A DNA stretch of 64,000 nt. It comes from Epiperipatus broadwayi (Eukaryota; Onychophora; Udeonychophora; Euonychophora; Peripatidae). Where the stretch lies: NCBI GenBank assembly GCA_028023455.1, contig JAQFVV010012490.1:3782576-3846575 (forward strand), read 5' to 3'. The translations under genes were made by a program, and so were the position numbers. Position 1 is the first letter of the stretch, and each line of letters starts with the position of its first letter. Under the pieces are notes generated by a model that was given only the letters and a program-made list of their open reading frames with translations, made no database searches and was not told the DNA's origin. Shown in pieces: positions 1 to 12,010 of the stretch.

Positions 1-150
1 ATTTAATAGAAGTATGTTAATAATTTTTATTAATCATTCATTAAATTGGAGATTATCCAATAATGAATATTTTTGTAGTTTAATTTTTACCACACCACTC
101 AAGCAAGATAAAGACTCATTTTTATCCACTTTTAACACTATATATATATA
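1..150 (-). repeat. Inverted copy of the repeat at 1615-1760
   Basis: Read on the minus strand, this stretch matches 1615-1760: both carry a 'gtgttaa..agtggata' block, then an A-rich block, then 'ttcattattggataat' and 'aataaaaattattaa'. The two copies face each other across the Tigger/pogo element, with TA microsatellite DNA at both junctions. The window edge truncates this copy. Opposed copies either predate the insertion or reflect a later rearrangement; the sequence does not decide. Confidence 0.7.
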
Positions 151-1511
151 CACCTGGGTCTCATTTTACGCGGATTTATTTAACGCGATTTTGAAGATAT
201 GCGATTCATGTTTCTTCTTAATATTTTTGTATGCGGTTTTCTTTTATGCATTAACACTGTATTAGATCGGAAGTCAAACTCCGATAATGCACTATTACTT
301 TAATTAATAAATTTCGCACACTTATGTCATATTTAAAGTAATAGCACATTATTGAAATTCGACTTTCATTTTAATAATTTCAATATTTTCAGTGCTTTAT
401 AATAGTAAGATTTTATGCAATAACGAAATTAAAATCATTATTTCCACATTTTATATACACACATTAAATTTTACAAGATTATAATGTAAATTTGTTCAAA
501 CATTGTGCATTGTAATTTTGCATTTTAAATCACATTGTTTTTGCTTTTTAAAAAAAACGTAATCAATTATTAATCATTTAGTGTCTACAAGTTTATTTTT
601 AAAAGGTGAGTAATAGCAGTGGGCACAATTAAATTTGACAATTAAAAATTAAAATCTGATTTTTAATTGTAATTAACAATTTAAAAATTACTTAAGGCGA
701 TCTGAAATTAATGTGATGTGAAACGAAATTTGATTTTTAAATGGAATTGAAAATTAAAAAATTAAAGACAAAAATAAGAATTTAATTTTTAGTTGTTAAT
801 TTTAATTAAATTTTTCCCAGCAGTGTAGAAAAAGATAATGAAACAGAAGTGGAACTTGTTCCTTTCACTGCAAAAATGATTCGAGAAGGTCTTCAACTTT
901 CTAATCAGTTGGCAAATTATTTTCTTATTAATGACACTAATCACGAATGTACTCTTAAATTCCAATGAGAGCTAAATGGTTGTACAGTATGTCTGGATAT
1001 CGCAAGCTTCATAAACAATAAAATAATCATCTCAAAGATTAATTACTAATTACGTTGTCACCAGAAAACCATTAACACAACGAGAGTGAAGTTGGCGCTA
1101 GTTATATTTTCTCTTGTGAAGAATCTGATTTTTTACCAGTTTGCAAACGAGCCTGTTTATTGACAAATAGCGATAATAATTAAAACTTGTATAAAAAGTG
1201 TAAATTACTGTACTGTAAATTATGCATAAAAATATATTGTTTTGAATAAAATTAAATATTATAGTTAAAAAAAGTTTGTCTTGTATCAATTTTTTTCAAA
1301 TTTGAAATTTTTTATTAGTCATATTTTATTTCCTTATTTTTTTTGTGCGGATTTTAAAGTAATTTTACATTGGTGCTTTGCTTTTATGCAATTTTTGAAA
1401 AATCACAGTCCGTACCCCCCCTTTTTCAAGGTAAGTTATGTCTATTTTTGTGCGATTTCTTTTGCGCGTTTTCTGAGGAACCTATCTATCATGTAAAATG
1501 AGATCCAGGTG
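151..1511 (+). mobile_element. Decayed Tigger/pogo (Tc1/mariner superfamily) transposon
   Basis: The ends are imperfect terminal inverted repeats: CACCTGGGTCTCATTTTAC on the left and the reverse complement of CACCTGGATCTCATTTTAC on the right (1/19 mismatch). TA lies immediately outside both ends, as expected for this superfamily, although the flanks are TA microsatellites so the target duplication is not diagnostic. The interior near 822-1021 keeps a short coding remnant resembling the C-terminal part of Tigger/jerky-type transposases. No DDE core is visible, so about 1.36 kb is an internally deleted, inactive copy. Confidence 0.7.
822..1021 (+). pseudogene. Tigger-type transposase C-terminal remnant
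   Basis: The frame starting at 822 reads through a KMIREGLQLSNQLANYF segment, which I recognise as the acidic/helical C-terminal region of Tigger transposable-element-derived proteins. It is followed by a 'TLKFQ-stop-ELNGC' segment and, after a frameshift, MSGYRKLHKQ-stop ending at 1021. One in-frame TGA (probably from CGA) and one frameshift disable it. A pyrimidine-rich stretch ending in AG lies directly upstream (about 811-823), which could be a coincidental splice-acceptor-like site. No catalytic domain is present upstream. Confidence 0.6.
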
Positions 1512-1512
1512 T

Positions 1513-1760
1513 ATATATATATATATACTGAACAGTGATAAAGATATGTGTAGGAGATTGGGTATCATACATCTTTTTTACATGTCTTTGGTCATATGTT
1601 TATGATTACATCCTTCTACAAGGTGTTAAGTGGATAGAAATCAGTCCCAACCTTCCTTGAGAGTGGCGTAATAAAAAATTAAACTACAGAAATATTATTC
1701 ATTATTGGATAATCCCTAGTATAATAAATGATCAATAAAAATTATTAATATACTTTTTTA
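1513..1760 (+). repeat. Dispersed repeat, direct copy 1
   Basis: Begins in a TA microsatellite, followed by 'actgaacagtgataaagata', a 'ggtcatatgttta' block, and an 'agtggata..aaatcag' block. A second direct copy lies at 1831-2050. The 3' part (1615-1760) recurs inverted at 1-150. No coding potential or promoter boxes are seen. Confidence 0.65.
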
Positions 1761-1830
1761 TTAAGTGATTTGTGTCAGAGTTGTGAGGGCAGCTCATTTG
1801 ACATTTGTCAATTAAGCTATAGTAATTTGC

Positions 1831-2050
1831 TATATATATATACTGAACAATAATAAAGATATGTATAAGAAATTGTGGTCTGGGTCATCTGATGAGTGCT
1901 GGTTCAACATGAAATATGCATCTTAGACCATGCATCTTTTTCATGTTTTTGGTCATATGTTTATATCTCTCTATAAAGTGTTAAAAGTGGATAAAAATCA
2001 GCTCCTATTTTGCCCGAGAGTAATCTAGTAAAAATTAAATTACAGAAATA
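1831..2050 (+). repeat. Dispersed repeat, direct copy 2
   Basis: Collinear with 1513-1697: TA run, 'actgaacaataataaagata', 'ttggtcatatgttta', 'aagtggataaaaatcag', then 'aattaaattacagaaatag'. It has an extra segment of about 45 bp after the first block (near 1880-1925) that copy 1 lacks. The copies differ at many sites, so the duplication is old. Confidence 0.65.
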
Positions 2051-5000
2051 GTAAGCAGTTGATGTTTAGTATTGTCTTCATAAGCATTATTTCAATTAGT
2101 AAAAGCTTTAAAGGCTGGGCATTGAAATCCCCTGAACGATGACTAAGAAGTATACTGCTTTATGATATTACTGTTAAATCATTCAATAATAATTTGTCTT
2201 TCTGAAAAAAGTAAATTAAGTATGTAAATAATCTCACATTTAAGACAACACAAAATATATAATCATGCATGAAGAATTGTTTATATACTAGGTTTAACTT
2301 TATTGATTAAAACAGCAATTCCTTAAAATAAAACAAAGCACCAAATGTATGATATTTTAAATATGCTTGAATTAATGACTGACTCTTTAGATTAGAGCAT
2401 TATCAACTTGAGGATGTTAATCAGTTTAAATACATTGGTAGATTTTTTTTAGCTAAAATAGTGAACATGGATTTCAGATGCAATGCAAAACATAGCATTT
2501 AACAAGATTAAACATGTTCATCATAGCAATATTAATAGCTATTTTAATTAAATTATTTGTGAACCCTATTAAGCAAATACAAAAACAATAGAAAAATTTC
2601 ATTCAGGGATGCTTTATAAAATTCTAAAATATAATGTCAAAGTCATAAGACCAACTGATATACTATTGAACCTATAATTTCAAAAGTGTATATTTACTGG
2701 ATTGAAAACAGAAAGTGAATGAGCAGTAACGATTCTCTGTTAAAGGAAATTTGTATTAGATGCAAAAAGTCTAAGGGTACTGTTCAAAAGATTTAAAAGA
2801 ATTCTCATTGATGAGTCAGGAAATGAATAAGAATTTATTAAGCATTACCATCCATTGACTATTAAAGTTTATACTAAATGGCATAAAAATATTAAGAATA
2901 AAATAATAGTAAATTATTTATAAATGGGAACTCCATTTTTAAATCTACAGCCATGATATTTCAAAGTACAATAACCAATCAGATGAGTTCTGCATGCTAA
3001 GAGAAAATGATAGTAAACTGTCCAAGCTACTACTCATCAAAAGGTAGTCACTTTTGACTAGAACTCAAGCTCTTATATATGAGTTAATAGCTGAACATTA
3101 TAGCTATAAGTATTGAGAAACAAAATGTAACAACTTTTTTTGCTTACCAACTTAAATAAATACTTTCCCATCAGTGAATCACATATTATAATTTAATATA
3201 TTTAATGGATTAAATAAGTGGTACATTTATAAACTTTCTAAAAAAAAAAAAATGATATAATAAACTTGAGTATGGTTTTCCTGAAAAAAAAAAACAGACT
3301 CCATTTATATGATAAAGATTACATCTAAAGATATGCAACACAATTGTTTTCACTGCAAAGATGGAATACAATAATGAACTATAATTTGACAAGATATTAA
3401 AGTCTTTCAAAAAGAAAAGATTGACCATAATCACTCATGAGTATCTACTATTAATAGTGCTAATGACCATGATACTAAACTCTAACAAATTTATTGACTT
3501 CAGGTCAAGGAATTTAAAGCCTATAATTAGTATAGCCAGTTTAAATATCATATAATTCATAATCAAAATAATTGTTTTCTAGATATCACTTTCTTCTGCA
3601 TCATTTACATTGTTGGAATTTTTTTTTTTCCTGCATTTATTAAATGTATTTTTCAGATACCTACTTATACTCAATTTTAAGTGAAAGCATACATTTTTTA
3701 AAAAAGTTTTCTGATGATAATTCATTATTTGGAGTCAATGATGCAATAGATTTTTATGACATAATCAATGAAAATTAAGGGAAGATTTCATCTTTCTTAT
3801 TGTTTCATTTGACAGATTTTTAACCTCATCATTACTAAAATAAATGTTTTTTATTCTGATAATCATCTATGAATTGTTTTACAAATTTATTAACAAAATC
3901 AATACCTCCAGATATTATCATTTACTAAAGTTTGCATTTTCACTCTTTCTCTGGTCACCATACTGGCTAAAATAGACTTTCAAAAAAATGATATTATGTG
4001 TTAGAACTTATCACACTGCAACAACTAATAGATTAATTACATAATCAAAAGCATCATGACTTAGTCTATAATCTTTGGGACATTCATTCTGCCAACATAT
4101 AGATATAATGTATATAGAAAGCAAATGTATATGAGGCTATAAGTCTTATTTCCAATCAATATAATGATGATCTTCAGGTAAAAAAAAATTATTGTTGTGT
4201 CACTGACAAATAATTTTTCATTTCATTTGTAATAATGATACACATAATATCTGCTGATTAAATTTAATTGGCTATAATGTTTCTATTGGCAGTGTGAATT
4301 TTGCTCTCATTAATTTTTTGTCCAATATGATCTAAGAGATGCATATATATGTAACTTTCTCAATAGACTTACTTTTTTAAGTCATTCGATATAGATTCAG
4401 TAAAAGAGGTTTTGCAAAAAAAAAAAAAGACCTAAGAAAATGAATTTATAGACTGAGATAATATAGACCTTTCCAAATAAATTAACATACTGTGCTAGAA
4501 ATTATACAGTTTAGCATAAGCACATACTAAGTTATTTTTTCTAGATAAGATCTCATAATAATTAGTTCTATTATATTTATTCATGACTTACAGTGGACTC
4601 TTGATGTTTGCTTCTAATTAGTACAAGTTTCAATTTAATTCTTGAGTATATAACTTACTGAAACATTTTGAATGTCAATTCTTATATAAGTTTCACCGTA
4701 ATTGTTTTGTTTTTTTTTTTTAAATTAAATCTTGTCAATAATATGGATTATTCTAAAGGCTCAAGAGAAAATTAAGGCATCGGGTTGCAACAAAATCATA
4801 TTATTGTTAAAAGTTATTTGGGATTATCTTAACAAATATATATTATCTATTTAATTTTTTGAAGATTTATCTGCTATTATTGTTTTCACAGGTGATATGA
4901 TTATTTCATTCTTGTCAGTGTTATCTTTTATTTTTTTGTTTTAAACACTTTTAGTCTGGAAAGAGATTAATTAATTTGCTTGCCTATTTTTATTCGAATA

Positions 5001-5284
5001 TTATTTATAGCGTTTTTCATTGGCAGGATCAGTATAACTTTTTAGGAAGATATTTTTTTTGCTCAGAGAATTTATTACAACAAATATCTAATGGCTTTAA
5101 ATAAATTCTTTTATGAAACTTGGAGTTCATACCATGAAGAAGCTAAGGTGATCATAATTTGATCTGATGCAAACAAAGAAAATCTCTGGGCGATTTTGTT
5201 TGGATATATAGGTTATTACTTTAATTTATATGTTAGCTATTAAAATCTGTGAAGAAATATTAATATTATTTAAATTATGTTTAA
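2051..5284. other. AT-rich noncoding DNA, no gene seen
   Basis: No coding frame, RNA gene or clear repeat. Homopolymer A/T runs are frequent (about 3240-3252, 3286-3295, 4418-4429, 4709-4722). A weak LINE-like peptide near 2405-2450 was judged too short to call. Confidence 0.5.
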
Positions 5285-7030
5285 AGATTTTTCTTTTTCA
5301 AAATAATCTTTATTTGCACAAAAAGTTAAATATACATTGTAATATCGAGTTCATGTTTACAATCATGTCTGACACATTAAAGACTAAGTAGTTATTAAAT
5401 TAGATAATGAGTACAGGATTAAAAATAAAATTTTACATTATGTTACTTATCAGGGGTGATCTAATTTGGCATATAAATCCCATGGCATGTAAAGTTTAAG
5501 TGTCATGAATAAATTATATACATGGTCATTGCTAAATATTTAATTGACTCCATGTTTTCTCAGCAAGGCTAGGCAGGTATGTTCTTAGATCATTTTATTT
5601 AGCTTTATATAATAACTTTAGGAAAATGTCTTCAATAGAACCGGCCAACTCTCTATCAAATAATACCTTACATATAATCTTCCATATGATAAAATTTGTG
5701 AAAGTGGCCAGGCGGATGAAGCCAAAATTTCCATTTTTGAATGCATCATTAAGGTAGACATTTGAAGAATTGTATCCTATAATCCTTTGTAGGGCAATAT
5801 TCCACAATCGAGTCTACCATTCACATTGATAATGTGTTCAATGGACTAATCAAATCTTCTACAAAGAGTAAATATTGTATCAATGTTGTGTCCCCTCTGA
5901 TTACAAAAAAACATTTCAGTAGGCAAGGCTCCAAGATTGATTTTAAACAAAAAATCCACAAACTTTGGTTCTAATTTCAGGAACTTAGTCAGCCTTATGA
6001 GATGAGAGATTGCAACTGGGAGAAGATTCTCTGTCCTAGATTTACCAGACTGAACTAATTGATAAGAACTCCAGTATGATATTCTTTTCATCAAACATGG
6101 AGCTAGAGCTTTTGATGCTATTAAAGACAATAGTTAATTGTTGTTGCATCCAGATATTTCTTTTATGAGAGGGTGGGCGATCAGTGGGGATTATTTTTTC
6201 AAAGGGTATGGGACTTTCTATGTTTGCATTGTCTTTGAAAATTTTAACAAGGACATTGTAAGTCCTCTGTATACAGTCCTAAACCATTAAGATGTCTTGG
6301 TTTTTGCAAAATATTAAGACTTATTGCTGGGGTCTTCCCTCTCCAGCACATCTTTCTGCATAGAGATTCAACCTTGCGGATGAAGCAAATTGTTGGTGAA
6401 AAACCAGCTAGATAATAACTAATTTTTGGTAAAATCACAGAATTGAGGAGTGCAACCTTTCCAAACAGAGAAAGGTAAATTTTAGATAGTGAATTAACAG
6501 TGCTTTCAATCTTTAAAATGAATGAATTTTCAAGTTCTTTTCTCATGGCTGCTAGAGAAGAAGCAATACTAAAACCAAAAAATTTCTGTGGAGGAGCTTT
6601 TAGTCTACCAGATATTTGCTTCCATTTGCCGACTTTGCTCCATTAATTCCCAGGCCAAATTCGCATGCAAACTGGTCTAGGAGTTCCTCAAGTCTAGAGA
6701 ACTCATCCTGAGATGAGAGAAACACAACCACATCATCCATATAGGAAATATGGAATATGTTCTCTCTCAATAAAGGAATATAAATCCCTGGAAGGAAAGA
6801 CTCAATGCTCAACAGCAATGGGTTCACTTAGATTGTGAAGAGTAGTGCACTTAGTAGCGAGCCCTGAGGAATGGATACACAAGGCCGAAAGCAACTCTTC
6901 CACCAAGTGAGAGAAACACTTCTCTGTTAAGGAGAAGGTTCTCAATCATCTGAAGATTTGCCAGAGGCACTTGGAGTTCCTCCAGTCCACCAAGTAGCAC
7001 ATCGATCCTGACACAATCAAAAGCTCCAGC
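5285..7030 (-). mobile_element. 5'-truncated LINE (possibly L1/Tx1-like), minus strand
   Basis: The minus strand carries an RT core followed by a thumb/C-terminal region and a noncoding tail. The tail (about 5290-5580) ends with an AATAAA signal (plus-strand TTTATT at 5309-5314) and a run reading A-rich on the minus strand near 5285-5300, as expected for a LINE 3' end. The 5' side stops abruptly at a 15-16-base A-run on the plus strand (near 7030), inside the RT domain, so the endonuclease and ORF1 are missing. The clade call is tentative; Jockey- or CR1-like families cannot be excluded. Confidence 0.6.
5590..7030 (-). pseudogene. LINE reverse transcriptase remnant
   Basis: The pieces in order on the minus strand are: palm motif A 'GAFDCVRIDVLL' near 7020; a motif B-like 'SIPQGSLLSALLF' near 6880-6850, with a stop soon after; and motif C 'ISYMDDVVVF' near 6740, so both active-site aspartates are retained. 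Next comes the segment 6546-6244 with 'LFGKVALLNSVILPKISYY' and 'CWRGKTPAISLNILQKPR', typical of the thumb region downstream of LINE RTs. The segment 6130-5846 continues the C-terminal part. Several stops and frameshifts separate the pieces. Inactive. Confidence 0.65.
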
Positions 7031-9247
7031 AAAAAAAAAAAAAAAGCTGTTATGCACAATGCGTTATTTTAATAGAATCAATTATTTAACGTGATTCGTT
7101 TTATTGATATAGGGCCAGATTTGTTACTTAGAGAGCTATAACTTTTTATGAACTCAAAGCAAAAAATTATCCTATTATTTACTATAAACCTAAATTAGAA
7201 AAAAAAAAAGAAACTAATTCATATTATAATGTTTATTTCAGATAATCCATTATAAAAAAAATGTCTTATTCCCTTTTTACATTTTCAAAATACCTCACGC
7301 AAATAACATATTAGTCAGATTAGACAACTGAGAAAAAGTTTATTAACTCTATTAGGTAGACTATCTCATAATGAGAGAAAAAAACACGGCCAATTTAAAT
7401 TTTAAAATTTCTTTAACGATACCCCCCCCCTCACTTCGTATCATTTTTTTTTCACTTAATAAAAAAGAGATTTGAGTTTTTTTTATTCAATTACCTTTTT
7501 CAAAATTTACATTATGAGAAATTTATCGAATACGATATATATTTTAGAATAATTAATCTACAACTATACAAATTTTAATTTGATCAGTTTAACGTTATTC
7601 CCACAAAATAAAAGGGCATACTTTTGGTTTTAGCTTAATTGTTTCTCAGTGAGTAGTATAAAAAACGTCACCTCATTTATTAATTTCTAATTTTTTCAGT
7701 TTAATATTTTTCAGTAATGCTTATTTTCCATTTAAAAAGCGGCAAAAACGATCTTTTAATGATGACAATTTTAAAATAATAATCGTGCATAAAGATATCT
7801 GTTTAATGAAATTAACATATAAGAATGCTTATGTAAAAATTACATTATTTTGCAGCTTTACGAAAATCACAGCTTATTTAACAATTCTAAAACATCATGT
7901 CGTTTAAAACTCTCACGAATTAATTATCTTTGAAGATAAAAAAAAAGACTAATAAGCCTACCTTTCAAATGAATATTCAAAAACAATTTTTATAATTTTA
8001 TTCAGGGGTTTACTATGTAAATCTATATAAATTATTATCATTTTTAAAAAATCATTATATTAAATTTTGTTTCGCTATAACGTACATACGCAAATGCATT
8101 TCATCTATCGTTAGTTTTGCTTGACTAAAAAAAGGAATTTTTAAAATAATACAAGTCATAGATTATTCACACCCGAAAGCAAAATTTGTAAACGGATGGT
8201 TTCTAAACACATTCACCATAGTGAAAATTAAGACGCGGTATTAAAATAAACTTGAGTTACATTGATAGCTGTAAAGCAGACAGAACTTATTTACTTTCTA
8301 TAAATAACTTTTTATTTTAATTACGCACAATCGATATTTACACATTAGTACATTTAAAAAGTTTAATGACTATTTTGCATTTGATTATTGTTAATTTATT
8401 AATTAGAATAAAAATACTTCATCCTTATTACCTTCTATTTTGTTTATTTTTGGTAAGATAGACTCCACGTCTGTTGATGCGCAAACAATTCAGCTCTAGG
8501 ACAAATTAAATGAAGTAAACTTATCCTAAAATAAACCAGGACAAAAAATAAAACTTATTTTAATGACCCACTTCAAACCGCTTTTCGAATTAGTTTTTGA
8601 AAAGCAGCTGCTAGTCGCAACAAATCTTTTCTTTGATATATATATAACCTTTTACTTTAACTCTAAATTGCATTTACATTTGCTGTTTGTAATAAATACT
8701 TGGATTTTTGTAAGTAAACATTAGAAGCAAATTCCGTACTGGTAAAAACTAATTTATTACCCTATCTTTTCTCGACGGCAATCGAGATAAATATAACGAC
8801 AGAGTACATTATAACTCTAGAGGAATGGTAGTCATCCCGAATTAAAGTCGTGGGCTGCTTAAATATTTTGAAATGAACTAATAAACATCAAGGACTAATT
8901 TGCGCTATCTTAGATCAATGTCGTAACAAATTAAACGGACTTTATTGTTAGAAGTAGTTTTATATCTATAAATATAAGTATTCCCATATTATCGGTTATA
9001 TAAAGTGTGCATTAAAATTAAGCTATGAAAAGAAACGAATCAGATTTGATATTTTTAAAATATTTAATTAAGTAAAGGATATTAAAATGGGAAGGTAAAC
9101 AGACTTTGCAAAGCATAGATCCCAACAACAGATCTCCAAAGAAAACAGTGGAGAGGACATTACTCACTTAGCCGACAAATTGTCGAATGTTGGGTTTTTT
9201 AACAATTTACATCTTTGTTTGCTAATCGGAAAAAAAAATCCTAATAC
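7031..9247. other. Noncoding stretch, somewhat richer in CpG than its surroundings
   Basis: No coding frame, RNA gene or repeat copy recognised. A C-run occurs near 7423-7432. Intact CpG dinucleotides look commoner here (for example around 8070-8110, 8770-8830 and 8890-8940) than in the neighbouring element remains, which may mean unique rather than element-derived DNA; this is an impression, not a count. Confidence 0.4.
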
Positions 9248-9340
9248 GGTAGGTTACCCATGTAAAAAATAGAAGACTTACTCATCGGAAATTCAAATCC
9301 CAGGTTGTGGCATAACAAGCAAATGCTCTAACACTAGATA
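9248..9340 (-). mobile_element. tRNA-derived SINE-like element 1
   Basis: The minus strand reads 'tagtgttagagcatttgctt', close to a pol III A box with the D-arm region of a tRNA, then 'acctgggatttgaatttcc', a degraded B box (consensus GGTTCGAATCC) about 35 bases downstream. A 3' extension 'cgatgagtaagtcttc' follows. Order and spacing of the two boxes fit a tRNA-derived SINE head. The acceptor stem does not pair, so this is not a functional tRNA. The tail differs from elements 2 and 3, so it probably belongs to a different subfamily. Confidence 0.55.
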
Positions 9341-9493
9341 AAATCCTATATTTTTATTGACCTATTAAATGGGCTCAAATGAATTGGAAATTACAGTCTA
9401 AAATTTAACATGTTCATTTCTTTCCTTTTTATTGTTTTATACATAAAAATGGGATACACTAATGGAAAAATAACTATACAAATTAATGTATAT

Positions 9494-9592
9494 TTAAAAA
9501 AAAAATTTCATATGTCATAGCATTGAGACGAATCCACAACTGTCTGCAATCAACGACTTGCTTGCAAGGCAGGTGCGGTGACCTCTCGGTTA
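9494..9592 (-). mobile_element. tRNA-derived SINE-like element 2
   Basis: The minus strand reads 'accgagaggtcaccgcacct' (A-box region), 'gccttgcaagcaag' (anticodon-arm-like), and 'gttgtggattcgtctcaatg' (B-box region), followed by 'gctatgacatatgaaa' and an A/T-rich tail ending near 9494. The tail matches that of element 3 (16334-16432), which defines a shared family. Confidence 0.6.
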
Positions 9593-9729
9593 AAATTATG
9601 GATTAGGAAAATAACATTTACAACACTTCAAAAAAAAAAAAAAAAACAACGATTTTTTCAGCAGCAGTGACGCTTGTATGCAGATCGAATTACCATTTTA
9701 GAGAGAGAATGAAATTGAATAGTAAATTG

Positions 9730-11930
9730 TTGGAGAATATTAATAAAAGTGGAAGAGATGGGAGTAAAAAAATTTGGAAATACATTAAAAGAAGAAATGT
9801 AGGGAAGAGATAGTATTACTAGACAATGAGGGAATAGAGTATAGCTCCAAAGAAGAATTAGAGACAATCTTAAATAAGTATGTAATGGATATAGAAAAGA
9901 TGTTAGATGTGAAGAGCAGAGTGACAACAAATATGAAAGCATATACTAATGGAAATATTAGGTTTATAGAAAATGAACTGAATGAGACAGGGAAGAAATT
10001 GAAAACTGGAAAGGCAAAAGGTTTGGATGGATGGGCAGCAGAGAGGGTAATGAATTTAGGACATAGGACAAAATTAAAAGTATTATAATGTTTTAATAAG
10101 ATGGCACAAAAGAGATTTTCAAGATAGTTGGAGTAATACAAGAATAAGGCTAACATTTAAAGGAAAGGTAAGGTTCATAGAAAATTAAGCAATTATACAC
10201 CGATAGTGGTAACACCAGTTTTATATAAAGTTTTTGCATATATGGTGGCTGGAAGGGTCACAAAATAGATGGAAAAAAATAATATAGTAGGAGAAATGCA
10301 TGGAGGTTTTCAATCGGATAGGCATATAGGAGATAGTTTATTTGTAGTTAGACAGCTTATATATGGTTTTTATAGTTATAGAGAAAGCATATGATAAAGT
10401 AAACAAAAATAAATTATGAGTAAATTTGGAAATGGATGGAGCTTCAGTGAATATTATTAAGAGATTATATGAAGATAATTACTATACATATCAATTAGGG
10501 AATATAGAATCAGTTAAAGTTAAAAATGGGATGGAACTAAGATAAGGATGCCCTATGTCACCTAATTTGTTTTTGTTGTATTTGAGAGAAATAAAGAGAG
10601 CAAAAGACAGACTAAAAAAGGGATAGAGATACCATTAATATAGGTGGCAAGGGAGTGTATACATTATTGGGTCTTTTATTTGCAGATGATGTCTTCTTGT
10701 GCACAGAGAGAAGGGAAGATATAGAAGTTATGCTGAGGACAAGAACAAAGGTGGGTAAAGAGATGGGGATAAATTTAGTGAAGAAAAATCAAAAGTAATG
10801 ATGATTAAGACTGAGAAAAAAGAAGACAAAGAATTTTTATTGGGGGATATAAAGTTAAGTGTGGTGAATAGGTATAACTATTTGGGAATCTTCTTAAGTA
10901 ATCAGAGAAATTGTTTGGATGAATGGGAGAAAAAATTGATAAATGGAGCAAAGAAAAGAAAGGGATTGATAAAGAAATTAAATGTTTTCATATAAGTATG
11001 AAGTAACTAGAATTATATGGAAATGGCAGTAGGGTATTAGATAACTTAGAAAAAGTACAAAGAGAAGTAAGAAGACATGCATTAAATGCAGATGTGTGGA
11101 CTGCAAAGGATGCACAATGCATTATGTGTTAGTAAAGGGGTATTAGATAACTTAGAAAAAGTACAAAGAGAAGTAGAAAGACATGCATTAAATGCAGATG
11201 TGTGGACTGCAAAGGAGGCAATTCAAGGAGAAATGGGATGGTCAAGTTTTTATATGAGAGATGCAAAAAGCAAAATTTTGGTAGATTGCAGTTTATGAAT
11301 AAGAGAATAGCCAAAATAGTATTTGGGTTATGAGTAAAGGGCAAGCAACAGGATGGGTGAGAAAGATAGTGTGGTATGTAGAAGATTTGGATAAAGAATT
11401 TATGTCAGTATCCTTATAGAAAAGGTGGAATGATAGTTGAGTGTTATAGTAGTAAGGAATGGGATAGAAGAATAGATGCATTAATAAAAAAGAATGGGAA
11501 GTTGGAGAACTTGTATGGAGAGTAAGGAGTTTAAATATATATAGAACAGAATATATTGGGTGCAAGTTAATTTATGATAATAGCAAAGAAAGTAGTTTAC
11601 TGTTTAAGACTCAAACAGGATCTTTAGTATCAAAGAAATATACACATAAATGGAAAAATATGGGTGATTTAGTCTGAAAATTGTGTAAGGAAGGCACAGA
11701 AAATATTAGGCATTTGTTAATTGAATGTAAATGCCTGAAATCAAAAAGGGTACAAATAATGAAATTATAGAATAAATATAAAATAAGTGATTAGACAGAA
11801 AGTGGGGTAATTGGTTTTTATGCTGGGTTTGGAAAAAGATAAGGGGATTCAGATATAAAGGCTATGGAGTTGACAAAGATTATGTTGTGGAAATGGGATG
11901 GAACAGGATAGAGAATTTGGGAAAACTTCG
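9730..11930 (+). pseudogene. Second-lineage LINE RT remnant with many stops
   Basis: Recognisable pieces are 'IEKAYDKVN' (motif A, Asp present), a stop-containing 'GCPMSPNLFLLYL' (motif B; the usual RQG now reads R-stop-G), and 'LLFADDVFLCTE' (motif C, FADD intact). These are followed by 'NRYNYLGIFLS' about 55 residues on, 'LDNLEKVQREV', 'GEMGWSSFYMRDAKSKI', and a C-terminal 'KLCKEGTENIRHLLIEC', which fits the C-x-n-H-x-n-C zinc-knuckle-like tail of many LINE proteins. Frameshifts and stops occur every few tens of codons. A 79-bp segment is duplicated internally (11032-11110 and 11138-11216). Inactive. Confidence 0.6.
11032..11216 (+). repeat. Internal tandem duplication in the LINE remnant
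   Basis: The block beginning 'gggtattagataacttagaa' at 11032 recurs at 11138 (offset 106 bp) and matches for about 79 bp with only small differences, separated by about 27 bp of non-matching sequence. It repeats the 'LDNLEKVQREV' coding segment, and the high similarity suggests it is younger than the element's decay. Confidence 0.8.
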
Positions 11931-12010
11931 GGTGGGGAATAGAAAGGGAAGATAAAGTAGCTAACAGGTTTCTCTGGGCATAGTGGCTGAGAGATTCCTG
12001 ACTCAATATA

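Larger units (their letters stand above)
9690..12010 (+). mobile_element. Decayed LINE, second lineage, plus strand
   Basis: Collinear RT landmarks are spread over 2.3 kb: an N-terminal region near 9730-10090, motif A near 10375-10405, motif B near 10540-10570, motif C near 10675-10695, a thumb/connection region 10798-11290, and a C-terminal cysteine/histidine motif near 11680-11730. The 5' end lies close to an A-run at 9630-9647. The 3' end is not sharply defined and is set at the last LINE-like peptide. The sequence differs from the RTE family at 12690 and 50290, so it is an independent lineage. Confidence 0.6.

Noticed and set aside
2405-2450. Peptide 'VNQFKYIGRFF' resembling the VNxFKYLG block of LINE proteins
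   Set aside because: Only about a dozen residues match and the downstream frame has no further LINE blocks in order; too short to call.
7423-7432. C-homopolymer here and others near 33319 and 60902
   Set aside because: Isolated homopolymers with no associated structure; most likely simple-sequence variation.
9785-10156. 123-codon minus-strand open frame
   Set aside because: Antisense of the plus-strand LINE remnant; its F/S/L-rich composition is what the complement of A-rich LINE coding DNA gives.
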